Positions 1 through 6,029 are shown, counted from the first letter of the stretch. The stretch: 11,855 nt of DNA from Anaerolineae bacterium (GCA_028284565.1 JANQRM010000244.1:1-11855), one strand, 5' to 3'. Notes: generated by a model from the letters alone, not told the origin. Numbers and translations are program-made.

Positions 1-27
1 GAACGAAAGGCAACTCATATGGTTTGA

Positions 28-606
28 TTAATCGAGTTTCGATTTCCGCTGACCTAAATTTTTATACTGTTCCATCTTCCATGTTGTGAGTGCCACATAA
101 CCCGTGACGCCTAATAACACCGCCAATATCCAAAAGGCAATGATAAAAATCTCCGTCTTACTTCGCATCTCCACCCGATTAATCTCTGGTTCACCCTGTA
201 CATAGGTGACCATGACATCCCCACTTTCTTGCACAGAGTTATAAAAAGCCGTCGTTACCTCCTGTTTCCCGAAGATGACATCAATACCCTTGCCCCCTGC
301 CCCATTGAAGCTATATTCCACGACATAATAGGTGGATGTTGACCGCCCACTGGAGCGTTGCTCGGTATATTTGTCGAGAACAGTGCCATTTGCCGAGAGA
401 CCACGTTCTACTAATGCCGTATCAATTCGCGCTTCCTCTTGATATGCCAATACCATCAACCCCATAAACAACACAAACGCAAGCACAAACACGCCAATCA
501 GCACCCATTTCCACTTGGAATCACCAATTGGACCTTTAATCGCTCCCATGCGTATCCAACGGGGAATAGCCTGTTCGTCAAATGAGGTCGTTTTCTGTAT
601 TTCCAT
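28..606 (-). CDS. DUF3592-like two-TM membrane protein (second of a tandem pair)
   Basis: Protein of 192 aa. A short polar N-terminus precedes a first membrane segment at about residues 33-55. An extracytoplasmic loop of about 95 residues follows, then a second membrane segment at about 152-174 and a basic tail. The loop has a Ser/Arg-rich patch (about 84-91), then YSFNG (98-102), a Gly-rich turn leading into 'GIDVIFGKQEV' and 'INRVE'. This layout (TM, beta-rich loop with Y-S-F-x-G and V-x-V-x-Y near a turn, TM) matches DUF3592 proteins, whose function is unknown. It is clearly paralogous to the next gene upstream (612-1196): W-x-x-x-G-A-[IF]-K-G, S-K-W-K-W-V, Y-Q-E-E, Y-S-F-x-G, F-Y-[ND]-S-V and N-R-V-E are all shared. 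The start codon lies 5 bp after the stop of that gene and has no obvious Shine-Dalgarno, so translational coupling is likely. Only 27 bases remain to the window edge and nothing is recognised in them. Confidence 0.8.
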   Translation of the reverse strand: MEIQKTTSFDEQAIPRWIRMGAIKGPIGDSKWKWVLIGVFVLAFVLFMGLMVLAYQEEARIDTALVERGLSANGTVLDKYTEQRSSGRSTSTYYVVEYSFNGAGGKGIDVIFGKQEVTTAFYNSVQESGDVMVTYVQGEPEINRVEMRSKTEIFIIAFWILAVLLGVTGYVALTTWKMEQYKNLGQRKSKLD

Positions 607-611
607 TACAC

Positions 612-1196
612 TTATACTGCCTGAATCACGTCACCTTGTTTCATCTGTGCCTTATAGCGCGCCATCTGCCAATTCGCCGCCGCAAGGTAAATCGCAAATA
701 AACTCAACAACCCAAACAGCGCAACCGCAATCAAGATAAAGCCTTCATCATTCAAGGCTTCGACGCGATTCACGTCGGGATTATTCGTTAAGAATGTCAC
801 CGGGACAGACTGACCATTAGAGACCGAATCATAAAATCCACTGCTCACTTTTTGCTCCGCAAAGATAATATCAACCCCTCTTCCCGAATCCCCGTCGAAA
901 CTATAGGAGATATAGTATTCAGTTGTTCGCGTACTACTATTGGCAGAGCGACTGGTCTCTGTCCACTTACGAGAGACAGTTCCCTCTGTGTTAATGCCTT
1001 GTTCATCGAGGGCAATGCGATTGCTGGATTCTTCTTGATATGCCGCAATCGGAAATAGAGTCATTGCAGAGAAGAAGATTAACATCCCAATGATAATGAC
1101 CCACTTCCACTTGGAGTTTTCCAATCGTCCTTTGAATGCTCCTGCTTTCACCCATCCCGGAATACCATCATCAGGCGGTTGAATTTCATAACTCAT
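612..1196 (-). CDS. DUF3592-like two-TM membrane protein (first of a tandem pair)
   Basis: Protein of 194 aa when started at the ATG whose first base is 1196. An in-frame GTG five codons earlier (1211) is open, but the ATG is preferred: it has AAGGG about 9 nt upstream, and starting there aligns the N-terminus with the paralogue at 28-606. Membrane segments lie at about residues 31-52 and 153-174. The loop between them holds a Ser/Thr-rich stretch (81-92), YSFDG (98-102), 'GVDIIFAEQKV' and NRVEA (143-147). The family has no known enzymatic role. The tandem copies with conserved loop cores may form a heteromeric membrane assembly, which is inference. Its ribosome-binding site lies in the 3' arm of a long inverted repeat (1202-1271), so expression may depend on RNA folding or on translation of the amine oxidase gene upstream. 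Confidence 0.82.
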   Translation of the reverse strand: MSYEIQPPDDGIPGWVKAGAFKGRLENSKWKWVIIIGMLIFFSAMTLFPIAAYQEESSNRIALDEQGINTEGTVSRKWTETSRSANSSTRTTEYYISYSFDGDSGRGVDIIFAEQKVSSGFYDSVSNGQSVPVTFLTNNPDVNRVEALNDEGFILIAVALFGLLSLFAIYLAAANWQMARYKAQMKQGDVIQAV

Positions 1197-1201
1197 GATT
1201 G

Positions 1202-1271
1202 TTCCCTTCACGTTGATTTGATGTGTCTATTATCCCTGAAATGGATATTCGTACATCGTATGTGAAGGGAA
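1202..1271 (-). promoter_or_regulatory. Nested three-stem RNA hairpin covering the Shine-Dalgarno of the 612-1196 gene
   Basis: On the minus-strand transcript, a perfect 10-bp stem pairs UUCCCUUCAC (1271 to 1262) with GUGAAGGGAA (1211 to 1202). Inside it lie two further perfect 5-bp stems, GAUGU/ACAUC (1257-1253 with 1224-1220) and UAUCC/GGAUA (1247-1243 with 1235-1231), the last closing a 7-nt loop. The AAGGG of the outer 3' arm is the best Shine-Dalgarno for the ATG at 1196. The outer 5' arm begins 6 nt after the stop codon of the amine oxidase, where a terminating ribosome would cover it. No U-tract follows the structure, so it does not look like an intrinsic terminator. A GATAAT that could act as a -10 lies within it but has no good -35. 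A regulatory role is inferred; the pairing is directly visible. Confidence 0.5.
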
Positions 1272-1277
1272 AAAATA

Positions 1278-2660
1278 TCACAATGCCATGATACGCTGGG
1301 CTTCTCGCCAACCAGACAAAAGCGCACCATGCACTGTGGATGGATACTCCCGTGAGGTCGCTTCGCCAGCAAAGAAGAGACGATTGGCGACAGGTTCTGC
1401 CAGTCTGTCATAATCCTCACCACTTGCGCCCACTGGAATATGCGAATACGAACCATAAGCGAAGGGGTCTTGTGTCCAGCGTGTAATCAACCAATTGGTG
1501 GGATTTGGAATCGAACTGCCATACATTGACCGCAAGGCAGACATCCCTTGCTCCACAATTTGCTCATCAGTCAGACCCTCCAGTTGTTTCGCAAACTGAC
1601 CCGAATTAAATGCCAGCAAAATCGGCTCTTGGATATACCGATGCAAATTCATCCACGACACCCATTCCCCTTTGCGCGCCGGAATATACCCCACAAAATG
1701 CGGTTCTGTATCCCAAAAGGCTTGCGGGAAGCGTAGATAGACCTTGTTGAGTACGCCCATATTCAGTCGCTGAATCGCCTGTTGTTTAGAACTAGGCAAC
1801 GCAGGCGAAAAAGCGACACGATTCTGCTTCAAGACACCCAATGGCAAGGTCACAATCGCTCTTTGCCCTTCATAGGTATTGTTTGCTGTATTTACCACTA
1901 CGCCATTTTCGCTATAAGTCACACGCTCGACAATTTCGTTGTAGCGAATATCCAATCCTTCAGCCAAGCGATTGACAATCTGGTCATAGCCGCCCGGAAA
2001 CAGTTCATCCCGACCGCCAAATTCGCCATCTTGATCCCAATACCATAATGAAAGTTCTGAGGCATCCGTGGCAATATCATGTTCAATGAAGGTCGTAATA
2101 ATATAATCTGCGAGCTTGCGTTCTTCTGCTGATAAGTCTTCTTCTGCAAGGAGTGTTTCAATCCCATTGGCTAACGAGGTGTCGCTATCTAGTTCTTCAC
2201 GCGCCCCATCCAACGTCTCTATCAGTTCTACAAAGGCACCAAACGCATATTCCAAGTCGCTATCGTCAATGATCGTTCCGTCGGTGTAATAAACACGAAT
2301 CGAATCATAATCCGTCACGAGCGTTTCAATGCCAAAGTCTCTCGCCAGTTGTTGCACAGGATTGTTGTTCACACCATGAATCCACGACGCGCCCAAATCC
2401 AATGGCAAGCCTAATTCTCGATTCGTCCAGATGCGCCCCCCAGCTCGCTCTCGTCCTTCAATGACCTTCACCTGATAGCCCGCATCATGCAATAAGCGCG
2501 CGGCAGACAAGCCCGCCATGCCTGCACCAATAATCAAGAGTGGTTGGTCGCTCGGTTGAGCAAGAGCTTTCATGTTTGCTGAGTATTTTAAGAGTACTGG
2601 CGTGAGTAGAGTAATCGGCATCATTTGCAACAACTTTCGTCGGCTAATCAATGTTTTCAT
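1278..2660 (-). CDS. Tat-exported FAD-dependent amine oxidase (flavin monoamine/polyamine oxidase family)
   Basis: Protein of 460 aa, a usual length for bacterial members. The N-terminus carries a twin-arginine motif (SRRKLLQ, 6-12), a hydrophobic stretch to about residue 24 and an A-L-A site (32-34), so it is probably exported folded with FAD bound. Mature-protein landmarks are the dinucleotide-binding GAGMAG (45-50), the acidic end of beta-2 (VIEG), GGRIWT just after it, LDLGASWIHG, and 'LNKVYLRF', whose Lys matches the residue that hydrogen-bonds flavin N5 through water in MAO/PAO/LSD1 enzymes. The C-terminal FAD site reads LFFAGEATS followed by 'HGALLSGWREAQ'. Such enzymes oxidise amines to aldehydes with release of ammonia and H2O2. 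The substrate cannot be told here: a polyamine, monoamine or amino acid is possible. A strong Shine-Dalgarno (GGAGG, + strand 2668-2672) sits 7 nt before the ATG. It lies 41 bp downstream of the kinase gene, probably co-transcribed. Confidence 0.9.
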   Translation of the reverse strand: MKTLISRRKLLQMMPITLLTPVLLKYSANMKALAQPSDQPLLIIGAGMAGLSAARLLHDAGYQVKVIEGRERAGGRIWTNRELGLPLDLGASWIHGVNNNPVQQLARDFGIETLVTDYDSIRVYYTDGTIIDDSDLEYAFGAFVELIETLDGAREELDSDTSLANGIETLLAEEDLSAEERKLADYIITTFIEHDIATDASELSLWYWDQDGEFGGRDELFPGGYDQIVNRLAEGLDIRYNEIVERVTYSENGVVVNTANNTYEGQRAIVTLPLGVLKQNRVAFSPALPSSKQQAIQRLNMGVLNKVYLRFPQAFWDTEPHFVGYIPARKGEWVSWMNLHRYIQEPILLAFNSGQFAKQLEGLTDEQIVEQGMSALRSMYGSSIPNPTNWLITRWTQDPFAYGSYSHIPVGASGEDYDRLAEPVANRLFFAGEATSREYPSTVHGALLSGWREAQRIMAL

Positions 2661-2701
2661 AATACAACCTCCGTTTTTAATTAGGGATACGCTATCAATG
2701 A

Positions 2702-4507
2702 CTATGGAATCCGCACCTCACACCTTTGGTCTGTGATTGCACAACGCCCTACTTCTTGCTCATTCCATAACACACGGAAGTGAGACACAACGCCTCTTGC
2801 TATCCAAAAAATCTGATTATCTGAACCTTGAAGGGTAACGAGCGAGTTGTAGCCACCACATTGTGGGGGATTTAAGTGATTGGTTTCTTGTATAATCTCA
2901 ATCGCCACGCACTGACCCGGCTCAACCACATTGAAGCCAATCGTCCAGCGCAAGCCATCAAAGACATGACTTAGAACGTTGCCATTCGCATCCAGTGCTT
3001 CAAAATCCAACGGCGATACTCGTATCGAATTTTGTGTTGGATTATGCCAGTAGAAACTATGCTCATTCCAATATAAGAAGACTTGTTGCCCATTTGGGAA
3101 GAGTACAGTCGGTGGAGATGTCAACACCGCTGGGGAATCCGTCGGATTATCGGGCGTGGCTGTCGCTGGAAGTTGGGTTGCTGTGGGCGGAATCGGAGTT
3201 GCCGTCGGTGCGGGGTTTGTTTCCGTAGGAGGGTTCACCGTTGCAGTTGGTGGAATATCTGTTGGTAAGGCAGTTTCTGAAGCAACAATAGCAACACCAC
3301 TTGCTGTTGGTATCATTGTATTTTCACTGTCAACGTTATCATTCGCTCCACTAGACAGCAAGATACCGGCGACAATAACCAACAGAAGTAGCACAATTGG
3401 AATCAATAGTAACCAAGGAAAAGAACGTGTTCCCGATCCACGCCTTTGTTGGGGTGCGTCGGTTTTGGACAGCGTGGGGATCGGATGCGTGCGTTGCCCT
3501 TCCACGGACTTTCCAGTATCAGGGATGAGTGGCTCGGAGGGAATGTAGGTTGCCTTCTGTTCGATGCTGAGTGCCACTCGCTCTGAAACGGTCTGAGACG
3601 ATATCGAACGCTGTGGCGCAACCATACCCTCTGGCAAAGGAAGTCGTTCTGCGGTATCGACAACCCTTGCATCCTGAGAGAGCGCGTCATTCAGTTTGTC
3701 CATAAATGCTGATGCGGTCTGATAACGTTCCGCTGGGTCTTTTGCCAAAACTTTTAGCAAAATATCTTCAACCTCTTGGGATAAAGCACCATTGAGTGAT
3801 CGTGGCGACGGAGGTTCCATCGACAGATGCTGGAGCGCAACCGCTGTCGGAGACGGATCATCAAAGGGGACGATACCTGTGAGCATCTCATACAACATAA
3901 TCCCCAGCGAGTACACATCCGATTGGGGAACTGCTGATGCCGAATGCAGAGCCTGTTCTGGAGACACATAATGCGGTGTGCCTAAGACCTCCCCGACTGA
4001 CCCCTGTTGAACATCGAGGGCAAGTCCAAAATCCATCAACACCACGCGATTTTCACTGGATACCATCACGTTGGCGGGTTTGACATCACGATGGATGACA
4101 TCACGCTGATGAGCATAATCTAACGCACTGGCAACCGCTTGTCCGATTCGGATGACATCATCATGGGGCATCAGACTCTCTGAGTCAGCATATTCCCGAA
4201 GCAAGGAGGCAAGATCAAGTCCGTCAATATACTCCATCACAAAATAATAGAGGTCGTCGCTCTTGTCGGCATAGTAGACTTGAACGATGTTTTCGTATCG
4301 CCATGTTGCAACAGCTTGAGCTTCACTGATGAACCGATCGGTATAATCCGCCTCGTTGCGAAATTGGGCATTAATGACTTTGATGGCAACCGGACGTTGT
4401 AGATTAATGTCTATCCCATAATAGACTTCAGCCATGCCACCACGACCCAATAAACGCTCGACCTTGAAATTAGCCAGTTGTCTACCAATTAACGACTCAG
4501 TTGACAC
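2702..4507 (-). CDS. Membrane-anchored Hanks-type Ser/Thr protein kinase with C-terminal ectodomain
   Basis: Protein of 601 aa. The cytoplasmic kinase domain (about 14-272) has a complete catalytic set: glycine loop GRGGMAEV (21-28), ATP Lys in VAIKV (K43), alpha-C Glu in SEAQ (E62), HRDVKPAN with catalytic D141, DFG (159-161), GTPHYVSPEQ (176-185) and DVYSLG (197-202). It should therefore be active. A juxtamembrane linker (273-360) leads to one TM helix at about 364-385, then a Pro/Thr-rich spacer (about 411-468), then a terminal ectodomain of about 130 residues with cysteines at 533, 550, 589 and 596, ending in '..CEVRIP'. There are no PASTA repeats. The ectodomain pattern resembles one I recall from Chloroflexota kinases and is presumably a sensor; the ligand is unknown. 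The start is GTG, supported by AAAGGA (+ strand 4515-4520) 7 nt upstream. It is the first gene of the minus-strand group, next to the regulatory region shared with the small plus-strand genes. Confidence 0.93.
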   Translation of the reverse strand: MSTESLIGRQLANFKVERLLGRGGMAEVYYGIDINLQRPVAIKVINAQFRNEADYTDRFISEAQAVATWRYENIVQVYYADKSDDLYYFVMEYIDGLDLASLLREYADSESLMPHDDVIRIGQAVASALDYAHQRDVIHRDVKPANVMVSSENRVVLMDFGLALDVQQGSVGEVLGTPHYVSPEQALHSASAVPQSDVYSLGIMLYEMLTGIVPFDDPSPTAVALQHLSMEPPSPRSLNGALSQEVEDILLKVLAKDPAERYQTASAFMDKLNDALSQDARVVDTAERLPLPEGMVAPQRSISSQTVSERVALSIEQKATYIPSEPLIPDTGKSVEGQRTHPIPTLSKTDAPQQRRGSGTRSFPWLLLIPIVLLLLVIVAGILLSSGANDNVDSENTMIPTASGVAIVASETALPTDIPPTATVNPPTETNPAPTATPIPPTATQLPATATPDNPTDSPAVLTSPPTVLFPNGQQVFLYWNEHSFYWHNPTQNSIRVSPLDFEALDANGNVLSHVFDGLRWTIGFNVVEPGQCVAIEIIQETNHLNPPQCGGYNSLVTLQGSDNQIFWIARGVVSHFRVLWNEQEVGRCAITDQRCEVRIP

Positions 4508-4687
4508 AGTGCTTTCCTTTCAACGTTTGTATATCACAACCTCCCAGAACAATCCTACCTCAAAGGAATGTCCAGCTTGGGCTAATTAATGGCGAGATAG
4601 CAGAACAACGAACACATCCTGATTTTATCTCTACAGATGGATATATTTGGCATTCGACCTGTTGGGGTTGACACTGAGTAAACTCCC

Positions 4688-4715
4688 TTGAACCCCTTAT
4701 CTACTTAAGTATAAG
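4688..4715 (+). promoter_or_regulatory. Candidate sigma70-type promoter for the 4837 gene, overlapped by a palindrome
   Basis: TTGAAC (4688-4693, 4 of 6 to consensus), a 16-bp spacer, then TATAAG (4710-4715, 5 of 6). The near-perfect palindrome at 4694-4717 spans the spacer and the -10, the position expected for a repressor operator. Transcription would start near 4722 and give a leader of about 115 nt containing dyad copy 1. The match is weak, so this is tentative. Confidence 0.25.
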
Positions 4716-4717
4716 GG
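4694..4717. repeat. Near-perfect palindrome (possible operator)
   Basis: Arms CCCTTA (4694-4699) and TAAGGG (4712-4717) flank a perfect 10-bp palindrome TACTTAAGTA (4702-4711). The only asymmetry is an extra TC at 4700-4701. A T-poor 3' side (CGTTTTAC) makes it a poor terminator. Its left flank (TGAACCCCT) matches the left flank of the dyad repeats nearby, so it may be a diverged relative. Confidence 0.5.
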
Positions 4718-4740
4718 CGTTTTACTAAATTGAACTATCC

Positions 4741-4762
4741 AACCCCCTAATTATTGGGGGGT
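4741..4762. repeat. Dyad repeat copy 1 (AACCCCC, 8 AT bases, GGGGGGT)
   Basis: AACCCCC - TAATTATT - GGGGGGT. It can be drawn as a 5-bp G/C stem with an 8-nt AT loop, or as two ACCCC/GGGGT half-sites of a protein-binding site. It ends 74 bp before the ATG at 4837. Copies 2 and 3 are at 5145-5164 and 5741-5761, each upstream of one of the next two genes. Confidence 0.75.
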
Positions 4763-4825
4763 AAAAATGACAACCTCACTGCGTCAAGAGTCGTAGAAGG
4801 AAGTGTACAGGTATCAACTAAAAGT

Positions 4826-4831
4826 AGAGGA
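4826..4831 (+). promoter_or_regulatory. Shine-Dalgarno fixing the start of the 82-aa protein
   Basis: AGAGGA ends 5 nt before the ATG at 4837. It supports that ATG as the real start of a short ORF that could otherwise be doubted. Confidence 0.65.
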
Positions 4832-4836
4832 TTGAA

Positions 4837-5085
4837 ATGAGAACCTATCGGACACATCACAGACACAGTGGACCCTCACTGGGTATGATTTTTCTGGGTT
4901 TAGCCATGTTTTGGCTCTTTGGCTGGAAGGTGTTCTTCCTAATTCCCCTGTTCATGATGATGGGCTTCTGGGGATGGTCACGCCCAGCATATGTCCACGT
5001 TGATGAAACTTGGGATGGCGAAAAGCCGAAAGGCAAACCCAAGCGCGATGACTACTATATCGAAGACGACACCCCATTCGTCTAG
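4837..5085 (+). CDS. Short membrane protein with a charged C-terminal tail, family not recognised
   Basis: Protein of 82 aa. The N-terminus is basic and His-rich (RTHHRHS, residues 5-11). Hydrophobic sequence from about 14 to 48 is long enough for one long or two short membrane helices, interrupted by W-K near residues 30-31. A hydrophilic tail contains EKPKGKPKRDD and then acidic and Tyr residues. The start has a good Shine-Dalgarno, and a strong terminator follows 8 bp after the stop, which argues for a real, separately transcribed gene. The protein at 5821-6018 is a paralogue: both share L-G, a helix with [FS]-W-K, L-I-P-[LV]-x-M-M, and E-K-P-K-x-K-P-K-R-D-D. Function is unknown. Residence next to MgtC and a receptor kinase suggests an envelope stress or ion-related role, but this is only context. 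Confidence 0.72.
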   Translation: MRTYRTHHRHSGPSLGMIFLGLAMFWLFGWKVFFLIPLFMMMGFWGWSRPAYVHVDETWDGEKPKGKPKRDDYYIEDDTPFV

Positions 5086-5093
5086 CTGAACAC

Positions 5094-5126
5094 AAAACGG
5101 TAGGTCCATGCACCTTCCGTTTTTTT
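5094..5126 (+). terminator. Intrinsic terminator after the 82-aa gene
   Basis: AAAACGGTAGGT (5094-5105), a 6-nt loop, then ACCTTCCGTTTT (5112-5123) form a 12-bp stem with one T-T mismatch (5101/5116), followed by a run of seven T (5120-5126). It lies 8 bp after the stop codon at 5085. The geometry is typical of Rho-independent termination and separates the small gene from MgtC. Confidence 0.85.
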
Positions 5127-5164
5127 GATTCCCATCATCTGCTGAACCCCTAATTATTGGGGGT
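5112..5164 (+). repeat. About 50-bp direct repeat, copy A (terminator arm plus dyad copy 2)
   Basis: The stretch from the terminator's right arm through GATTCCCATC and CTGAACCCC to the end of dyad copy 2 recurs at 5711-5761. By eye the two differ at only a few bases apart from small length changes in the T-run and in the spacer just before CTGAACCCC. Each copy begins in a terminator-like hairpin and ends about 60 bp before a gene. Confidence 0.8.
5145..5164. repeat. Dyad repeat copy 2 (upstream of MgtC)
   Basis: AACCCC - TAATTATT - GGGGGT, the same core as copy 1 with one C and one G fewer. It ends 60 bp before the ATG at 5225 and about 15 bp before the candidate -35 at 5180. Confidence 0.75.
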
Positions 5165-5179
5165 AGACCGTCAAGCACC

Positions 5180-5207
5180 TTCACAAATAATTTAATAACT
5201 TTATATC
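5180..5207 (+). promoter_or_regulatory. Candidate promoter for the MgtC-like gene
   Basis: TTCACA (5180-5185, 5 of 6 to consensus), a 16-bp AT-rich spacer and TATATC (5202-5207, 4 of 6). An own promoter is expected because a strong terminator separates this gene from the one before. Transcription would start around 5214, leaving a leader of about 11 nt with no clear Shine-Dalgarno. Confidence 0.35.
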
Positions 5208-5224
5208 GACAAGAAACATTGTAT

Positions 5225-5656
5225 ATGTCTGTTGAATTTCAATTAACTACAAGTCTAGAACTATTATTGGCTACTTTTCTAAGTATGCTTGTCGGTCTCG
5301 AACGCGATCGACGGAATCAACCTGCTGGTTTGCGGACACACATGCTGGTTGGGTTTGGAGCGTGTCTGTTTACGATTCTATCGTTTCATGCCTTTCCAGG
5401 TTCCGATCCATCACGGGTAGCCGCCCAAGTTGTCACCGGTATTGGCTTTCTTGGTGCAGGGACAATTCTGCATTTGCGCCAGACCGCCAATGGTGTCGCT
5501 GATGTCAAACATCTAACCACAGCCGCCAGTATATGGGCGACAGCCGGTATTGGGATGGCAGTTGGCACAGGAGCTTGGCTATTGGCGATCAACGGCACAT
5601 TAATCACATGGATTATTCTGGCTGTAGTTCGCCGTCTTGAACCCGATAAATCATGA
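5225..5656 (+). CDS. MgtC/SapB family membrane protein
   Basis: Protein of 143 aa from the ATG at 5225; an in-frame TTG two codons upstream (5219) is a less likely start. It is the short SapB-type form: the hydrophobic MgtC domain only, without the ACT-like C-terminal domain of Salmonella MgtC. Family landmarks are LVGLERDRR (21-29), AGLRTHMLVGFGA soon after, the 'VTGIGFLGAGTI' segment, 'LTTAASIWATAGIG' and a final helix. Most family members read G-L-T-T-A-A where this has H-L-T-T-A-A. MgtC proteins are tied to low-Mg survival and F1Fo ATPase inhibition in pathogens; in environmental bacteria the role is unclear. A dyad repeat lies upstream and a terminator-like hairpin follows. No strong Shine-Dalgarno is visible. 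Confidence 0.88.
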   Translation: MSVEFQLTTSLELLLATFLSMLVGLERDRRNQPAGLRTHMLVGFGACLFTILSFHAFPGSDPSRVAAQVVTGIGFLGAGTILHLRQTANGVADVKHLTTAASIWATAGIGMAVGTGAWLLAINGTLITWIILAVVRRLEPDKS

Positions 5657-5694
5657 CCTAAAACAGCTTGTATCGCATTTCTACTTTTCATCAG

Positions 5695-5723
5695 AAAAAA
5701 TCGGAAATCCACCTACCGTTTTT
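5695..5723 (+). terminator. Degenerate terminator-like hairpin after MgtC
   Basis: AAAAA and CGG (5696-5704, with T5701 bulged) can pair with CCGTTTTT (5716-5723) around an 11-nt loop. The stem has only three G/C pairs. It corresponds in position and sequence to the terminator at 5094-5126. Its right arm ACCTACCGTTTT is the perfect complement of the left arm of that first terminator, which suggests a duplicated terminator whose left arm has decayed. Confidence 0.4.
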
Positions 5724-5761
5724 GATTCCCATCGCCACTGAACCCCTAATAATTGGGGGGT
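5711..5761 (+). repeat. About 50-bp direct repeat, copy B (terminator arm plus dyad copy 3)
   Basis: Second copy of the repeat at 5112-5164. It shares ACCT[AT]CCGTTTTT, GATTCCCATC and CTGAACCCCTAAT, with a shorter T-run and a two-base shorter spacer. It ends 59 bp before the start of the second small membrane protein. Confidence 0.8.
5741..5761. repeat. Dyad repeat copy 3 (upstream of the 65-aa protein)
   Basis: AACCCC - TAATAATT - GGGGGGT. The loop differs from copies 1 and 2 at one base while the C and G arms are kept, which fits selection on the arms. It ends 59 bp before the ATG at 5821. Confidence 0.75.
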
Positions 5762-5820
5762 ATCTTGAAGTCCTTCTGCTTGTGATTTCAAGTGACGGCA
5801 AATCAACTGGCAAACCAACA

Positions 5821-6018
5821 ATGAATTCATTGCAACAACTCGCGCGACAATTAGGCAAAGTACTCTTGGGAATCAGCTTGGCATGGATGATTAGCTGGAA
5901 ACTTCCCGTCTTGATTCCCGTGTTGATGATGGTGGGCATCGGCTATTCGGTCTCAAACTATGACACCGAAAAACCAAAGCGCAAACCCAAACGCGACGAT
6001 GATGCCCTCATAAGCTAA
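5821..6018 (+). CDS. Short membrane protein, paralogue of the 4837-5085 product
   Basis: Protein of 65 aa from the ATG at 5821. The open frame extends upstream through dyad copy 3, but that part is the intergenic repeat. Alignment with the 82-aa paralogue starts at L-G-K-V-L-L-G, so this ATG is preferred; a GTG at 5782 is possible. Residues 11-45 are hydrophobic with a central S-W-K-L, followed by a tail with EKPKRKPKRDD. The paralogue's His-rich N-terminus is missing, so this protein is shorter at that end. No clear Shine-Dalgarno precedes it. Function is unknown. Conservation of hydrophobic core plus KPKRDD tail in two copies argues that both encode proteins. The tail is probably cytoplasmic by the positive-inside rule. 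Confidence 0.65.
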   Translation: MNSLQQLARQLGKVLLGISLAWMISWKLPVLIPVLMMVGIGYSVSNYDTEKPKRKPKRDDDALIS

Positions 6019-6029
6019 CCAACCCCACA

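Larger units (their letters stand above)
4508..4836. other. Divergent intergenic region between the kinase and the first small membrane protein
   Basis: This 329-bp stretch holds no credible ORF. The kinase side (about 4508-4660) contains the kinase's Shine-Dalgarno and otherwise unremarkable AT-rich sequence in which I could not identify a convincing minus-strand promoter. The other side holds a near-perfect palindrome (4694-4717), an overlapping weak promoter (4688-4715), the first copy of the dyad repeat (4741-4762) and the Shine-Dalgarno of the next gene. An isolated TTGACA at 4668-4673 has no -10 at proper spacing. The concentration of symmetric sequences suggests this is a control region for one or both flanking genes. 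Confidence 0.6.

Noticed and set aside
1202..1271. Long inverted repeat considered as an intrinsic terminator of the amine oxidase gene
   Set aside because: No T-run follows the 3' arm on the minus strand (AACAATCATG follows), and the loop is long.
3104..3277. Repetitive DNA considered as a tandem repeat or CRISPR-like array
   Set aside because: The periodicity comes from Pro/Thr-rich codons of the kinase spacer (residues about 411-468); repeats are irregular and there are no unique spacers.
4668..4673. Perfect TTGACA -35 box
   Set aside because: No -10 lies at 15-19 bp; the sequence at proper spacing reads AACCCC, and the first TTATCT is 23 bp away.
5668..5820. N-terminal extension of the 65-aa protein to an ATG at 5668 (116 aa in total)
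   Set aside because: The extension reads through the terminator-like hairpin and dyad repeat that also occur at a clearly intergenic place, and the paralogue aligns only from 5821 onward.
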